From assembly GCA_030151845.1 (NCBI GenBank), contig JASLCM010000073.1, positions 1 to 27,556 on the forward strand: a DNA stretch of 27,556 bases, written 5' to 3'. The stretch comes from Bacteroides sp. (GTDB lineage: Bacteria > Bacteroidota > Bacteroidia > Bacteroidales > Bacteroidaceae). Each line of letters opens with the position of its first letter. Position 1 is the stretch's first letter. Shown here in pieces: positions 16,284 through 24,325 of this stretch. A model generated the notes under the pieces. The model was not told where the DNA came from. It saw only the letters and a program-made list of their open reading frames with translations, and searched no databases. The position numbers were made by a program, and so were the translations under genes.

Positions 16284-17450
16284 TTATTTGGTTAGGTCAA
16301 TAATCTCTTCTGGAGCATTGGTTGTTTTCTCTGCTCCTTCATTGGTTATAATCCATGTGTTTTCTATTCCTACAGCTCCAATCTCTGGTAATATAATTTT
16401 AGGTTCTAAAGCTATTACCATTCCAGGTTCCAATATATCTTTCGATTTTTCTGAAAGGACGGGAGCTTCATTGATTTCTAGTCCAACTCCATGACCTATG
16501 AACTTAGCTTGTTGTTCTATACCCATAAAGTAGTCACTGTACCCAGCTTCTTCAACTCTTTTAATGGCATGTTGGTATAAAGCAGAGCAGGGCGTATTGG
16601 GAAGCATCATCTCTACCAGCTCTTCTTGAATAGAAAGACATAAGTTATGTGCTTCGTAGGCTTGATCTGGAAGCTTTCCAATAGAGTAGACTCTACTCAT
16701 ATCTGAAAGGTAACCATTGAAGTTTCCTCCCATATCTACCATAATGGTAGTTCCTTTTTTAAGAGGATCGCCACAAACGCTAACAGGGAGAGTAGGATCC
16801 AGACCTTTGCCCCCTAAGGCAAAGTCGTAAGGAGAAGGAGCTGCAGCATTATCTCCAGCCAAAATATTGCCCATAAAGATTTCCATATCCTCTCCTGAGA
16901 TTCTAAAAACTCCAAGACTACCAGCTTGTCTCATTAAGCGCTCTACTTCAATTGAAAAGTCTAAATCTGTCATTCCCTCTTTGTAGAGAGAAGGGATGTT
17001 TTGATAGGCTTTTTCATGGAGTTTTCCTGCTCTTCTAAACATCTCTTGTTCTACTCTTGTTTTTGTTGTTCTAGCTTGTTTTATAAGCTGGCTTCCATTA
17101 ACAATCGTAGCGTTAGGAAAAGCTGCAGAGAGTCTGTTATAAAGGCTATAAGGAAGCTCGTCTCCCTCTAGCAAAAGTGTTGCTGGAAGCGGAAGTTCAT
17201 GCTTTTCCAGTAGTCCGATTATTTCTTCTGGTTTTCTGATGGGGTGAATGTGTTCACCTTTAAGGTGTTGTGGCCTTTTAATAAAAAGCCTTGCAGGAGA
17301 GTGAAGTGGAATATAAATATATCCATTTACTACTTCTCCAAAGGTGTATATGATATTTACATTGCAAGCAATTAGTGCTGCATCAATCCCATTAAGGGCC
17401 ATTAATGCGCGAATCTTGTCGCGACGTAGCTTCAATTCGGGTTGTAGCAT
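16284..17450 (-). CDS. M24 family Xaa-Pro aminopeptidase
   Basis: Metallopeptidase that removes N-terminal residues next to proline, probably cytoplasmic since no signal peptide is seen. 388 residues: a creatinase-like N-terminal domain (about 1-125) and a pita-bread catalytic domain (about 132-385). All five metal ligands of the M24 family are visible: Asp239 and Asp250 in VDMGGNFNGYLSDMSRVY, His320 in GHGVGLEI, Glu349 in LEPK and Glu363 in GIENT. The length is on the short side for aminopeptidase P and matches the compact PepQ/YpdF-like forms, so substrate preference is open. It has its own -7 box and terminator. Confidence 0.88.
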   Translation of the reverse strand: MLQPELKLRRDKIRALMALNGIDAALIACNVNIIYTFGEVVNGYIYIPLHSPARLFIKRPQHLKGEHIHPIRKPEEIIGLLEKHELPLPATLLLEGDELPYSLYNRLSAAFPNATIVNGSQLIKQARTTKTRVEQEMFRRAGKLHEKAYQNIPSLYKEGMTDLDFSIEVERLMRQAGSLGVFRISGEDMEIFMGNILAGDNAAAPSPYDFALGGKGLDPTLPVSVCGDPLKKGTTIMVDMGGNFNGYLSDMSRVYSIGKLPDQAYEAHNLCLSIQEELVEMMLPNTPCSALYQHAIKRVEEAGYSDYFMGIEQQAKFIGHGVGLEINEAPVLSEKSKDILEPGMVIALEPKIILPEIGAVGIENTWIITNEGAEKTTNAPEEIIDLTK

Positions 17451-17474
17451 TCTAAATTTTTTTTGGTATCAAAA

Positions 17475-17482
17475 CAAAGGTA
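17475..17482 (-). promoter_or_regulatory. -7 promoter box TACCTTTG of the M24 peptidase gene
   Basis: TAnnTTTG match 24 bases before the ATG at 17450. Confidence 0.55.
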
Positions 17483-17509
17483 AAATAAAATATTGAAAAA
17501 GAGGACTTT

Positions 17510-17965
17510 TTATAGTTCTTCTTTCTGAGGATATGGAGTGGGGTAATTAGGAGGATGAAGCAAAGAAAGTATAGGAGAGGGAATAGCTGTTGAATGGAGT
17601 TTTAGTTTTGGATAGATAGGCTCATATACTTGAACTCGAACTTCAGCAATACCTTGTTGAATCATTCCCAGTTGCTTAGCAGCTTGTTGTGAAAGGTCTA
17701 TCATTTTTTTTCTAGTAAAGGGACCTCTATCGGTCACTTTTACAATAACTTCTTTTCCATTTTTTAGATTCTCTACCTTTAGTAAGGTTCCAAAAGGGTA
17801 GTGGCGGTGAGCACAACTCATGCTATCTTTGTGATAGATTAATCCACTAGAAGTTTTTCTTCCATGAAACCTAGAGTGATAATAGGATGCTTTTCCTATC
17901 TCTTGAGCCTGTAGATAAGAAAAGCATATTAAACCTATGAATAGAATAAGAATTCTTAGCTTCAT
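17510..17965 (-). CDS. rlpA: RlpA-like double-psi beta-barrel protein
   Basis: Exported cell-wall protein of 151 residues. Signal peptide MKLRILILFIGLICFSYLQA, cleaved after about residue 20; no lipobox Cys, so it is probably soluble periplasmic. The double-psi beta-barrel is nearly all of the mature part: GKASYYHSRFHGRKTSSG near 23-40, HRHYPFGTLLKVENLKNGK near 54-72, and the hallmark VKVTDRGPF near 75-83, which carries the catalytic Asp of RlpA lytic transglycosylases, then MIDLSQQAAKQLG. The C-terminal SPOR domain of long RlpA proteins is missing; instead there is a 30-residue Pro-rich tail. Its start overlaps the gdhA stop (TAATG), so it is translated from the gdhA transcript. Transglycosylase activity is inferred from family. 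Confidence 0.88.
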   Translation of the reverse strand: MKLRILILFIGLICFSYLQAQEIGKASYYHSRFHGRKTSSGLIYHKDSMSCAHRHYPFGTLLKVENLKNGKEVIVKVTDRGPFTRKKMIDLSQQAAKQLGMIQQGIAEVRVQVYEPIYPKLKLHSTAIPSPILSLLHPPNYPTPYPQKEEL

Positions 17966-19302
17966 TATACAATACCTTGGGCAAGCATTGCGTGGGCTAC
18001 CTTCATGAAACCAGCAATATTTGCTCCTTTAACATAATTGATATATCCCTCTTTTTCTGCACCGTATTTGAGGCATTGTGCGTGAATACCATGCATAATG
18101 GTTTGCAGTTTTTGGTCAACCTCTTCGCTGCTCCAACTCATATGCATTGCATTTTGGGTCATCTCTAATCCAGAGGTTGCTACTCCGCCTGCATTTACCG
18201 CTTTTCCTGGTGCGAAGTTTACTTTATTCTTTACAAAGAGATCAATAGCCTCTAATGTACAACCCATGTTTGAGATCTCTCCCACACAGATTACTTTGTT
18301 ATTAATTAATGCTTGTGCATCTTCAGCATTTAACTCATTTTGAGTTGCGCAAGGAAGAGCAATGTCGACTTTTACCTCCCATGGGCGTTTATTGGGTACG
18401 AAAGTAGCACTTTTATATTGATCAGCAAAAGGAGATACAATGTCGTTTCCTGAAGCTCTCAGTTCTAGCATGAAATCAATCTTTTCATCAGATATACCCT
18501 CAGGATCATAAATGTAGCCATCTGGTCCTGATATAGTAACCACTTTAGCTCCTAGTTGAGTCGCTTTTTTAGCTGCTCCCCATGCTACATTGCCAAAGCC
18601 AGAAATAGCAACAGTTTTACCTTTTATTGCTATGTTTCTTGTTTGTAACATTTGATTCACAAAGTAGAGTGCTCCATAACCTGTAGCCTCTGGCCGGATT
18701 AATGAGCCTCCAAAGGATAGCCCTTTCCCTGTAAATGTGCCAGTACACTCATGTGTTAGTTTCTTATACATACCATACATGTAACCCACTTCTTTTCCAC
18801 CTACACCTATATCTCCTGCAGGAACATCAATGTCTGCTCCTAAATGCCTCCATAGTTCGAGCATATATGCTTGGCAAAAGCGCATGATTTCTGCATCACT
18901 CTTACCTTTTGGAGAAAAGTCGGATCCTCCTTTACCTCCTCCCATTGGAAGGGTTGTTAATGCGTTTTTAAAGGTTTGTTCAAATCCAAGGAATTTTAAT
19001 ATAGAGAGGTTCACAGAGGGGTGGAAGCGTATTCCTCCTTTATAAGGCCCTATGGCATTATTAAATTGTACACGATAGCCAATATTGGTTTGTACTTCTC
19101 CTTGATCATCCATCCAGGTTACTTTGAAGGTGAAAATTCGGTCGGGTTCTACTAGTCGTTCAATGATTTTTGCTTTTTCAAATTCGGGATGTTGGTTATA
19201 GATAGCCTCTATGGACTGTAGAACCTCTTTAACTGCTTGTAAGTACTCTAACTCTCCTGGATGTTTTTGTTCTAAAGAGGTTAAAATCTTTTCAATATTC
19301 AT
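17965..19302 (-). CDS. gdhA: Glutamate dehydrogenase
   Basis: Interconverts glutamate with 2-oxoglutarate and ammonia. 445 residues, the length of hexameric NADP-type GDH. The substrate domain has YKGGIRFHPS (87-96, Lys88) and the catalytic PMGGGKGGSDF (119-129, Lys124), followed by DVPAGDIGVGGKEVGYMYG with the catalytic Asp. The Rossmann domain has GFGNVAWGAA near 234-243. NADH or NADPH preference is not certain from the sequence, though the small-hexamer type is often NADP-linked. It is the first gene of a unit with rlpA, joined by a TAATG overlap. A palindrome upstream of the -7 box suggests regulated transcription. Together with glnN in the same window it could form the ammonia-assimilation pair. 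Confidence 0.96.
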   Translation of the reverse strand: MNIEKILTSLEQKHPGELEYLQAVKEVLQSIEAIYNQHPEFEKAKIIERLVEPDRIFTFKVTWMDDQGEVQTNIGYRVQFNNAIGPYKGGIRFHPSVNLSILKFLGFEQTFKNALTTLPMGGGKGGSDFSPKGKSDAEIMRFCQAYMLELWRHLGADIDVPAGDIGVGGKEVGYMYGMYKKLTHECTGTFTGKGLSFGGSLIRPEATGYGALYFVNQMLQTRNIAIKGKTVAISGFGNVAWGAAKKATQLGAKVVTISGPDGYIYDPEGISDEKIDFMLELRASGNDIVSPFADQYKSATFVPNKRPWEVKVDIALPCATQNELNAEDAQALINNKVICVGEISNMGCTLEAIDLFVKNKVNFAPGKAVNAGGVATSGLEMTQNAMHMSWSSEEVDQKLQTIMHGIHAQCLKYGAEKEGYINYVKGANIAGFMKVAHAMLAQGIV

Positions 19303-19328
19303 AGCTGTAGTTTTAATAGGTTATAAAA

Positions 19329-19336
19329 CAAATATA
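19329..19336 (-). promoter_or_regulatory. -7 promoter box TATATTTG of gdhA
   Basis: TAnnTTTG match 26 bases before the gdhA ATG at 19302. Confidence 0.6.
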
Positions 19337-19348
19337 TTTAATATTGTT

Positions 19349-19365
19349 TAATAACCTAGTTATTA
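19349..19365. promoter_or_regulatory. Palindrome TAATAAC-CTA-GTTATTA upstream of the gdhA promoter
   Basis: Perfect 7-bp arms with a 3-bp spacer, starting 12 bases upstream of the gdhA -7 box. Size and place fit an operator or activator site; no regulator can be named. Confidence 0.45.
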
Positions 19366-19393
19366 TCAGTGTTTTAATACAAAAATAATTCAT

Positions 19394-19433
19394 AATAAAA
19401 GGGACTATGCTTTAGAGCGTAGTCCCTTTTATT
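19394..19433 (-). terminator. Terminator of the prolyl oligopeptidase gene
   Basis: A 17-bp stem (one G-T pair), 19394-19410 against 19417-19433, loop TTTAGA, with a GGGACTA/TAGTCCC core and A/T-rich ends. It is 13 bases behind the stop. Confidence 0.85.
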
Positions 19434-19446
19434 ATATCCTGTTCCG

Positions 19447-21558
19447 TTAGAAGTGAGGTTTCATCTGTAAGTTATGCATGATGAAGCCATAAATATCTGC
19501 CTGTTCTTCTAATACTTTTTTCATGGGTTTACCAGCACCATGTCCAGCTTTACTGTCTATACGAATTAAGGTAGGATTTGTTCCGTCGTTACACTCTTGA
19601 AGTGCAGCTGCAAACTTAAAGGAGTGCGCAGGAACAACTCTATCATCGTGATCGGCTGTAGTGACAAGTGTTGCAGGGTACTTTGTTCCCTTTTTAAGGT
19701 TGTGAAGTGGAGAGTAGTTGTATAAATAGGTAAACATCTCTAAACTATCTTCACTTGTACCATAGTCGCTTGCCCAATTCCAACCAATGGTAAACTTGTG
19801 ATATCTAAGCATATCCATTACACCTACTCTAGGAATAGCAACTCCAAAGAGTTCTGGACGCTGAGTCATACAAGCCCCAACAAGTAATCCTCCGTTAGAG
19901 CCTCCAACGATGGCTATCTTTTGAGGAGAGGTATACTTCTCTTCGATTAAAAATTCTGCAGCCGCAATAAAATCGTCAAAAACATTTTGCTTCTGCATTT
20001 GAGTACCCGCTATGTGCCAATCTTCACCATATTCACCTCCTCCTCTAAGGTTTACTTCAACATAGATTCCTCCATTTTCCAAAAATGGAATTCGTAAAGC
20101 TGAGAAGCCTGGGTTTAGGCTAATATTAAATCCTCCATATCCATAGAGATAAACAGGGTTGTTCCCCTCTCTTTTAAGTCCTTTCTTATAGGTGATAAAC
20201 ATGGGCACTTTTGTACCATCTTTGCTTTGGAAAAACAGTTGCTCTGTGATAAAATCTTCTGAGTTGAAATCTAGTTTAGGTGCCTGATACAATTCGTAGC
20301 TATTGTTCTTTAAATCTAGCTTATAGGTAGAGGTTGGGGTTGTATAAGAAGTATAGCTAAAGAAGCAATCTTCATCCTCTTTATTGCCACTAAAACCAAC
20401 AGTTCCTATTCCTGGTAGGTGAAGTTCATTAATAAGTTCTCCTTTAAGATTATGGATAGAAACATGGTGTGATGCATCTTTCATATAGGTCAACACCAAG
20501 TGATTATTAATTACAGAGGCATTATCTAAAACATACTCTTTTTCTCCAATAAGATCTTGCCAGTTTTCAAGTTGGGGAGCAGATGTTGGAGCTACCATTA
20601 TTCTGTAATTAGGTGCACCATAGTTTGTTAGGAAAAGTATTTGATCTCCAACAGTTTCAATAGGATAATAGGTATAATTAAAGTCTGTTGCTATTGTAGA
20701 AAATGAGTTTTTACCTTTGTTTAAATCCTGAACAAATAGGGCATTGCCTCTACCTTCGCCCGATTCGTATAGAAACAGGTGTTTCTCCTCTTCATCGATG
20801 CTGACACTATAAAAGCGTTTTGGCTGTTTTTTATTTTCGAAAATTAAGCGGTCCTCTGTTTGTGGGGTTCCCAACTTATGGTAGTAAATCTTATGATTTT
20901 CATTGACATGGGAGTATTCTTTGCCTTTTTGTGGTGCATCATAGGCACTATAGTAGAAGCCATCTTTGTGCCAAGTTGCACCACTGAACTTGGCCCACTT
21001 CACATGATCGGGAAGCGTTTTGTTGGTTTTTAGATCTAAGACGTAGATCTCTCTCCAGTCTGAACCACTTCTTGAAATGGTGTAGGCCATATATTTCCCA
21101 TCTTTAGAGAAACTAATGCCTGAAAGTGCTACTGTTCCATCTTCTGAGAGTTCATTGGGATCTAGTATAACTTTAGGCTCAGCATCTAATGTCTCTAACT
21201 GATAAAGAACACTCTGGTTTTGGAGTCCGTTATTTTTGAAGAAATAGAATTTCCCATTCTTTTTGAAGGGAGTTCCTATCTTTTCATAATTGCTGAGCTT
21301 TGTCAAACGTTTTAAAAGTTCCTTTTTAAAAGGGAGTTTTTCTAAGTAGCTATTTGTTACTTGATTTTGTGCTTTGACCCATTCTGCTGTGGCCTGTGAT
21401 GTATCATTTTCTAACCACCTATAGGGATCAGGTACTTCAACCCCAAAATAGTTATCTACTGTTTGGTCTTTTTCAGTTATGGGGTAAGTTATGGATGCTG
21501 GTTGTTTGGAGCAGGATATTGCCATGGTTCCAAGGAGTAAATAAAGTAGTTTCTTCAT
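19447..21558 (-). CDS. Prolyl oligopeptidase (S9A) with lipoprotein signal
   Basis: Serine peptidase cutting behind proline in short peptides. 703 residues. MKKLLYLLLGTMAISCSKQ is a lipoprotein signal (lipobox AISC, Cys16), so the enzyme is anchored in the envelope rather than free in the cytoplasm. The family start DPYRWLEND is at 44-52. The seven-bladed propeller runs from about 80 to 430 and the alpha/beta-hydrolase domain from about 435. The catalytic triad is visible: Ser554 in GGSNGG, Asp638 or Asp639 in DHDDRVVP, His673 in AGHG. The length matches the family. It has its own promoter and terminator. It could feed on peptides of dietary or host protein, in line with other peptidases here, but that is inference. 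Confidence 0.94.
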   Translation of the reverse strand: MKKLLYLLLGTMAISCSKQPASITYPITEKDQTVDNYFGVEVPDPYRWLENDTSQATAEWVKAQNQVTNSYLEKLPFKKELLKRLTKLSNYEKIGTPFKKNGKFYFFKNNGLQNQSVLYQLETLDAEPKVILDPNELSEDGTVALSGISFSKDGKYMAYTISRSGSDWREIYVLDLKTNKTLPDHVKWAKFSGATWHKDGFYYSAYDAPQKGKEYSHVNENHKIYYHKLGTPQTEDRLIFENKKQPKRFYSVSIDEEEKHLFLYESGEGRGNALFVQDLNKGKNSFSTIATDFNYTYYPIETVGDQILFLTNYGAPNYRIMVAPTSAPQLENWQDLIGEKEYVLDNASVINNHLVLTYMKDASHHVSIHNLKGELINELHLPGIGTVGFSGNKEDEDCFFSYTSYTTPTSTYKLDLKNNSYELYQAPKLDFNSEDFITEQLFFQSKDGTKVPMFITYKKGLKREGNNPVYLYGYGGFNISLNPGFSALRIPFLENGGIYVEVNLRGGGEYGEDWHIAGTQMQKQNVFDDFIAAAEFLIEEKYTSPQKIAIVGGSNGGLLVGACMTQRPELFGVAIPRVGVMDMLRYHKFTIGWNWASDYGTSEDSLEMFTYLYNYSPLHNLKKGTKYPATLVTTADHDDRVVPAHSFKFAAALQECNDGTNPTLIRIDSKAGHGAGKPMKKVLEEQADIYGFIMHNLQMKPHF

Positions 21559-21588
21559 TTTAATTTGATTAGAAAATTTATAACACTA

Positions 21589-21596
21589 CAAAAGTA
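21589..21596 (-). promoter_or_regulatory. -7 promoter box TACTTTTG of the prolyl oligopeptidase gene
   Basis: TAnnTTTG match 30 bases before the ATG at 21558. Confidence 0.5.
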
Positions 21597-21704
21597 GATA
21601 TAAAAAGGCTAAATACATAAATAAATGTTTTCAAAAAAGCTTTATTCCTGTGCTTAGGGTATCTAATTCGATAAAATGCTTTCTATTTGAAAGGTTGTGG
21701 TAGG

Positions 21705-21890
21705 CTACGTATCTTTTTTATCGAACAGCGTTTTGTAAACAGGAATAAAGATTAAAACCGTAGCCATTACTAAGGAGATGATCGTTGGTCCATCAAAATT
21801 TTCTACAGAGGTGATTACAATATAGCATAGTGCTGCCCATAACAGCACTATGCATATAATTTGAGATTTACTTAGTCTCTTTTTTTTCAT
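21705..21890 (-). CDS. Small two-helix membrane protein overlapping maeB
   Basis: 61 residues: a basic N-terminus (MKKKRLSKSQ), two hydrophobic helices at about 10-28 (IICIVLLWAALCYIVITS) and 36-53 (IISLVMATVLIFIPVYK), and a charged tail. It is probably an inner-membrane protein with both ends inside. The start ATG at 21890 has a good Shine-Dalgarno sequence, AAAGGA, 3 bases upstream. The first 23 bases overlap the end of maeB in another frame, so it is likely co-translated with it. Function unknown; I do not recognise the family. The good ribosome site, the overlap and the clean membrane pattern argue that it is real. Confidence 0.7.
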   Translation of the reverse strand: MKKKRLSKSQIICIVLLWAALCYIVITSVENFDGPTIISLVMATVLIFIPVYKTLFDKKDT

Positions 21891-24174
21891 GTTCCTTTTG
21901 ATTTACTATAGCATCAATGACAGCTGCAGCTGTTATTGTCACAATACTTCTTACAGAGCTCTCTAAATCTGTAAAGTGAATGGGTTTATTAAGTCCCATT
22001 TGAATAGGACCTATAACCTCGGCATCAGTGAGGCTCTGCAGAAGCTTATAGCCAGAGTTGGCTGAGCTTAAATTTGGAAATATTAAGGTGTTTACATTCT
22101 TTCCTTTGAGCTTATTGAAGGGGTACTTCTCATCTCTTAAGTCTCTATTCAAAGCGAAGTTAACTTGCATCTCTCCATCAAGTGCTAATTCTGGATAATG
22201 TTCATGCATGTAGGCTACAGCCTCATGTACTTGTACCGGAGAGCCTACAGTATCTGCACCAAAGTTAGAGAAGCTAACCATGGCTATGTTGGGCTCGTGG
22301 TTAAAGAATTTTACTGTATTGGCCGATAGCTTAGCCATATCAATTAAGGTCTCTGTATTTGGTAACCGGTTGATTAGTGTATCTGCTAAGAAATATGTTC
22401 CCTTTTTGCAGTTCACAATGTGCATGGTTCCAAAGTGTTTGTATTGCGGGCGTATGCCTATAACCTCTTTGGCTACTTTAATTGTATTGCTATATTTGGT
22501 GTATACCCCAGAGATAAATGCATCTGCATCTCCTGTCTCAACCATCATCATACCGAAGTAGTTACGCTCAAACATTTTATCGATGGCCTCATCGAAGGTA
22601 GCTCCTTCACGAGCCCTTTTCTCTGTTAGGATTTTTGCATATCTTTTTCTACGGTCGGACTCCTTATCGTGTCTTAGGTTTACAATTTCAATTCCATCGA
22701 GACTTAGTTCTAATTTCTCTGCTAGCTTATTTATCCTTTCATCATTTCCTAAAAGGATAGGGTGGCAAATGCCTTCATCTTTAGCTTCAACTGCAGCTTT
22801 TAGCATATTAGGATGTCCTCCTTCAGCAAATACAACTCGTTTGGGATTTGCTCGGGCAGACTCATACATTTGTCTAGTTAATCTTGACTCATACCCCATG
22901 AGCTCTAATAGTTCACGCTTATAAGCATCCCAATCTGTTATTTCTCGTCTAGCGACTCCACTCTCTATTGCAGCTTTAGCTACAGCTGAAGAGACCTCTG
23001 TGATTAAACGAGGATCTACAGGTTTCGGGATAAAGTAGCTTGGGCCGAAGCTGAAGTTCTTAACGCTGTAGGTTTCACTAACAATGTCGGGAACTGGCTC
23101 TTTTGCTAAGTGTGCGATAGCGTGTACTGCAGCTATTTTCATCTCTTCATTTATAGCCGTAGCGTGTGTATCCAATGCTCCTCTGAAGATGTATGGGAAA
23201 CCAATCACATTGTTTATTTGGTTGGGATAATCACTTCTTCCTGTAGCCATTAAAGCATCTGGCCTTGCGCTCATGGCATCTTCATAAGCAATTTCGGGAA
23301 CAGGGTTAGCAAGAGCAAAAATAATGGGACGTTTTGCCATTTTTTTGATCATCTTTTGAGATAAGACATTTCCTCTTGAAAGTCCTAAGAATACATCGGC
23401 GTCTTGAATAGCCTCGTCTAATGTTCTTGCTGTTGTATGTGATGTAGCAAATTCTTGCTTTTGTGGATTAAGATCGGTGCGTCCTGAGTGGATAACCCCC
23501 TTGCTATCTAACATCACTACATTCTCTTTTTTAGCACCTAAGGCGATATATAGTTTTGTACAAGAGATTGCAGAGGCGCCTGCTCCATTTACTACAATTT
23601 TTACCTCTTCTATCTTTTTGTTGGCGACTTCCAATGCATTAATTAATCCGGCCGATGAAATGATTGCGGTTCCATGCTGGTCATCGTGCATTACAGGAAT
23701 TGATAACTCTTTCTTTAGTCTTTCCTCTATCTCAAAACATTCTGGAGCTTTGATGTCCTCCAAGTTTATTCCACCAAAGGTTGGTGCTATTGCCTTGACA
23801 GCCTCTATAAACTTATCGGGATCTTTTTCATCTAATTCTATGTCAAAGACATCTATTCCTGCATAGATTTTAAAGAGGAGTCCTTTTCCTTCCATTACAG
23901 GTTTACCGCCTAAGGCACCAATATCTCCTAGGCCTAGTACTGCGGTTCCATTTGAAATTACTGCAACTAAGTTTCCCTTAGCTGTATATTTATAAGCATC
24001 TAAAGGCTCTTTTTGTATGGCCAAACAGGGTTCAGCTACTCCTGGAGAGTATGCTAGAGATAAATCTCTTTGTGTTCTGTAGGGTTTTGTTGGTACAACT
24101 TCTATTTTACCAGGTCTCCCTTCGGAATGGTATCTTAGTGCAGCTTCTTTTAAATTTTTACTCATACTATTCAT
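21868..24174 (-). CDS. maeB: NADP-dependent malic enzyme fused to phosphotransacetylase-like domain
   Basis: Oxidatively decarboxylates malate to pyruvate, giving NADPH and CO2. 768 residues in the MaeB layout. The malic N-domain is at about 20-155 (RDLSLAYSPGVAEPC, then NGTAVLGLGDIGALGGKPVMEGK with the metal-site region and a conserved HDDQHGTA near 164-171). The NAD(P)-binding domain follows at about 175-425 with VNGAGASAISC near 197. The C-terminal part (about 440-760) is homologous to phosphate acetyltransferase (RVVFAEGGHPNMLKA..., NVNTLIFPNLSSANSGYKLLQ) and in known homologues is regulatory, not catalytic. ATGs at 24174 (M1) and 24165 (M4) are both possible. It is followed by an overlapping gene for a 61-aa membrane protein. 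Only a weak TATCTTTA box is seen upstream. Confidence 0.95.
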   Translation of the reverse strand: MNSMSKNLKEAALRYHSEGRPGKIEVVPTKPYRTQRDLSLAYSPGVAEPCLAIQKEPLDAYKYTAKGNLVAVISNGTAVLGLGDIGALGGKPVMEGKGLLFKIYAGIDVFDIELDEKDPDKFIEAVKAIAPTFGGINLEDIKAPECFEIEERLKKELSIPVMHDDQHGTAIISSAGLINALEVANKKIEEVKIVVNGAGASAISCTKLYIALGAKKENVVMLDSKGVIHSGRTDLNPQKQEFATSHTTARTLDEAIQDADVFLGLSRGNVLSQKMIKKMAKRPIIFALANPVPEIAYEDAMSARPDALMATGRSDYPNQINNVIGFPYIFRGALDTHATAINEEMKIAAVHAIAHLAKEPVPDIVSETYSVKNFSFGPSYFIPKPVDPRLITEVSSAVAKAAIESGVARREITDWDAYKRELLELMGYESRLTRQMYESARANPKRVVFAEGGHPNMLKAAVEAKDEGICHPILLGNDERINKLAEKLELSLDGIEIVNLRHDKESDRRKRYAKILTEKRAREGATFDEAIDKMFERNYFGMMMVETGDADAFISGVYTKYSNTIKVAKEVIGIRPQYKHFGTMHIVNCKKGTYFLADTLINRLPNTETLIDMAKLSANTVKFFNHEPNIAMVSFSNFGADTVGSPVQVHEAVAYMHEHYPELALDGEMQVNFALNRDLRDEKYPFNKLKGKNVNTLIFPNLSSANSGYKLLQSLTDAEVIGPIQMGLNKPIHFTDLESSVRSIVTITAAAVIDAIVNQKEHEKKETK

Positions 24175-24280
24175 CTAAGTTTTTGTAGTCTTTTCTTTAT
24201 TAAGGTTTTTGGTCTGTTATAAAGATAGCATAATCTTTTTGATCCTCTTTGTTTGAGGCGTAATAATAGGGTTAGTAGCC

Positions 24281-24318
24281 TAATCTGCAGATAAAAGCTC
24301 CTTTTTATCTGCAGATTA
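24281..24318. terminator. Large palindrome behind metY, terminator-like
   Basis: A perfect 16-bp stem, 24281-24296 against 24303-24318, loop GCTCCT, 7 bases behind the metY stop. Each arm contains the self-palindrome ATCTGCAGAT. On the minus strand no T run follows the stem, so it may end metY transcripts weakly, or act on the downstream maeB, whose start is about 107 bases further on. Confidence 0.6.
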
Positions 24319-24325
24319 AAAAGAT

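Noticed and set aside
17496..17511. Short AAAAAG/CTTTTT hairpin behind rlpA as terminator
   Set aside because: The stem is only six mostly A-T pairs; too weak to list as a terminator, though some ending there is possible.
21667..21725. 10-bp inverted repeat TTCGATAAAA / TTTTATCGAA around the end of the 61-aa gene
   Set aside because: The 39-base spacer and A/T-rich arms make a functional hairpin doubtful; probably chance.
23477..23866. 129-codon open frame on the plus strand opposite maeB
   Set aside because: Antisense shadow of a strongly conserved gene; Ser/Ile/Phe-rich and without start signals.
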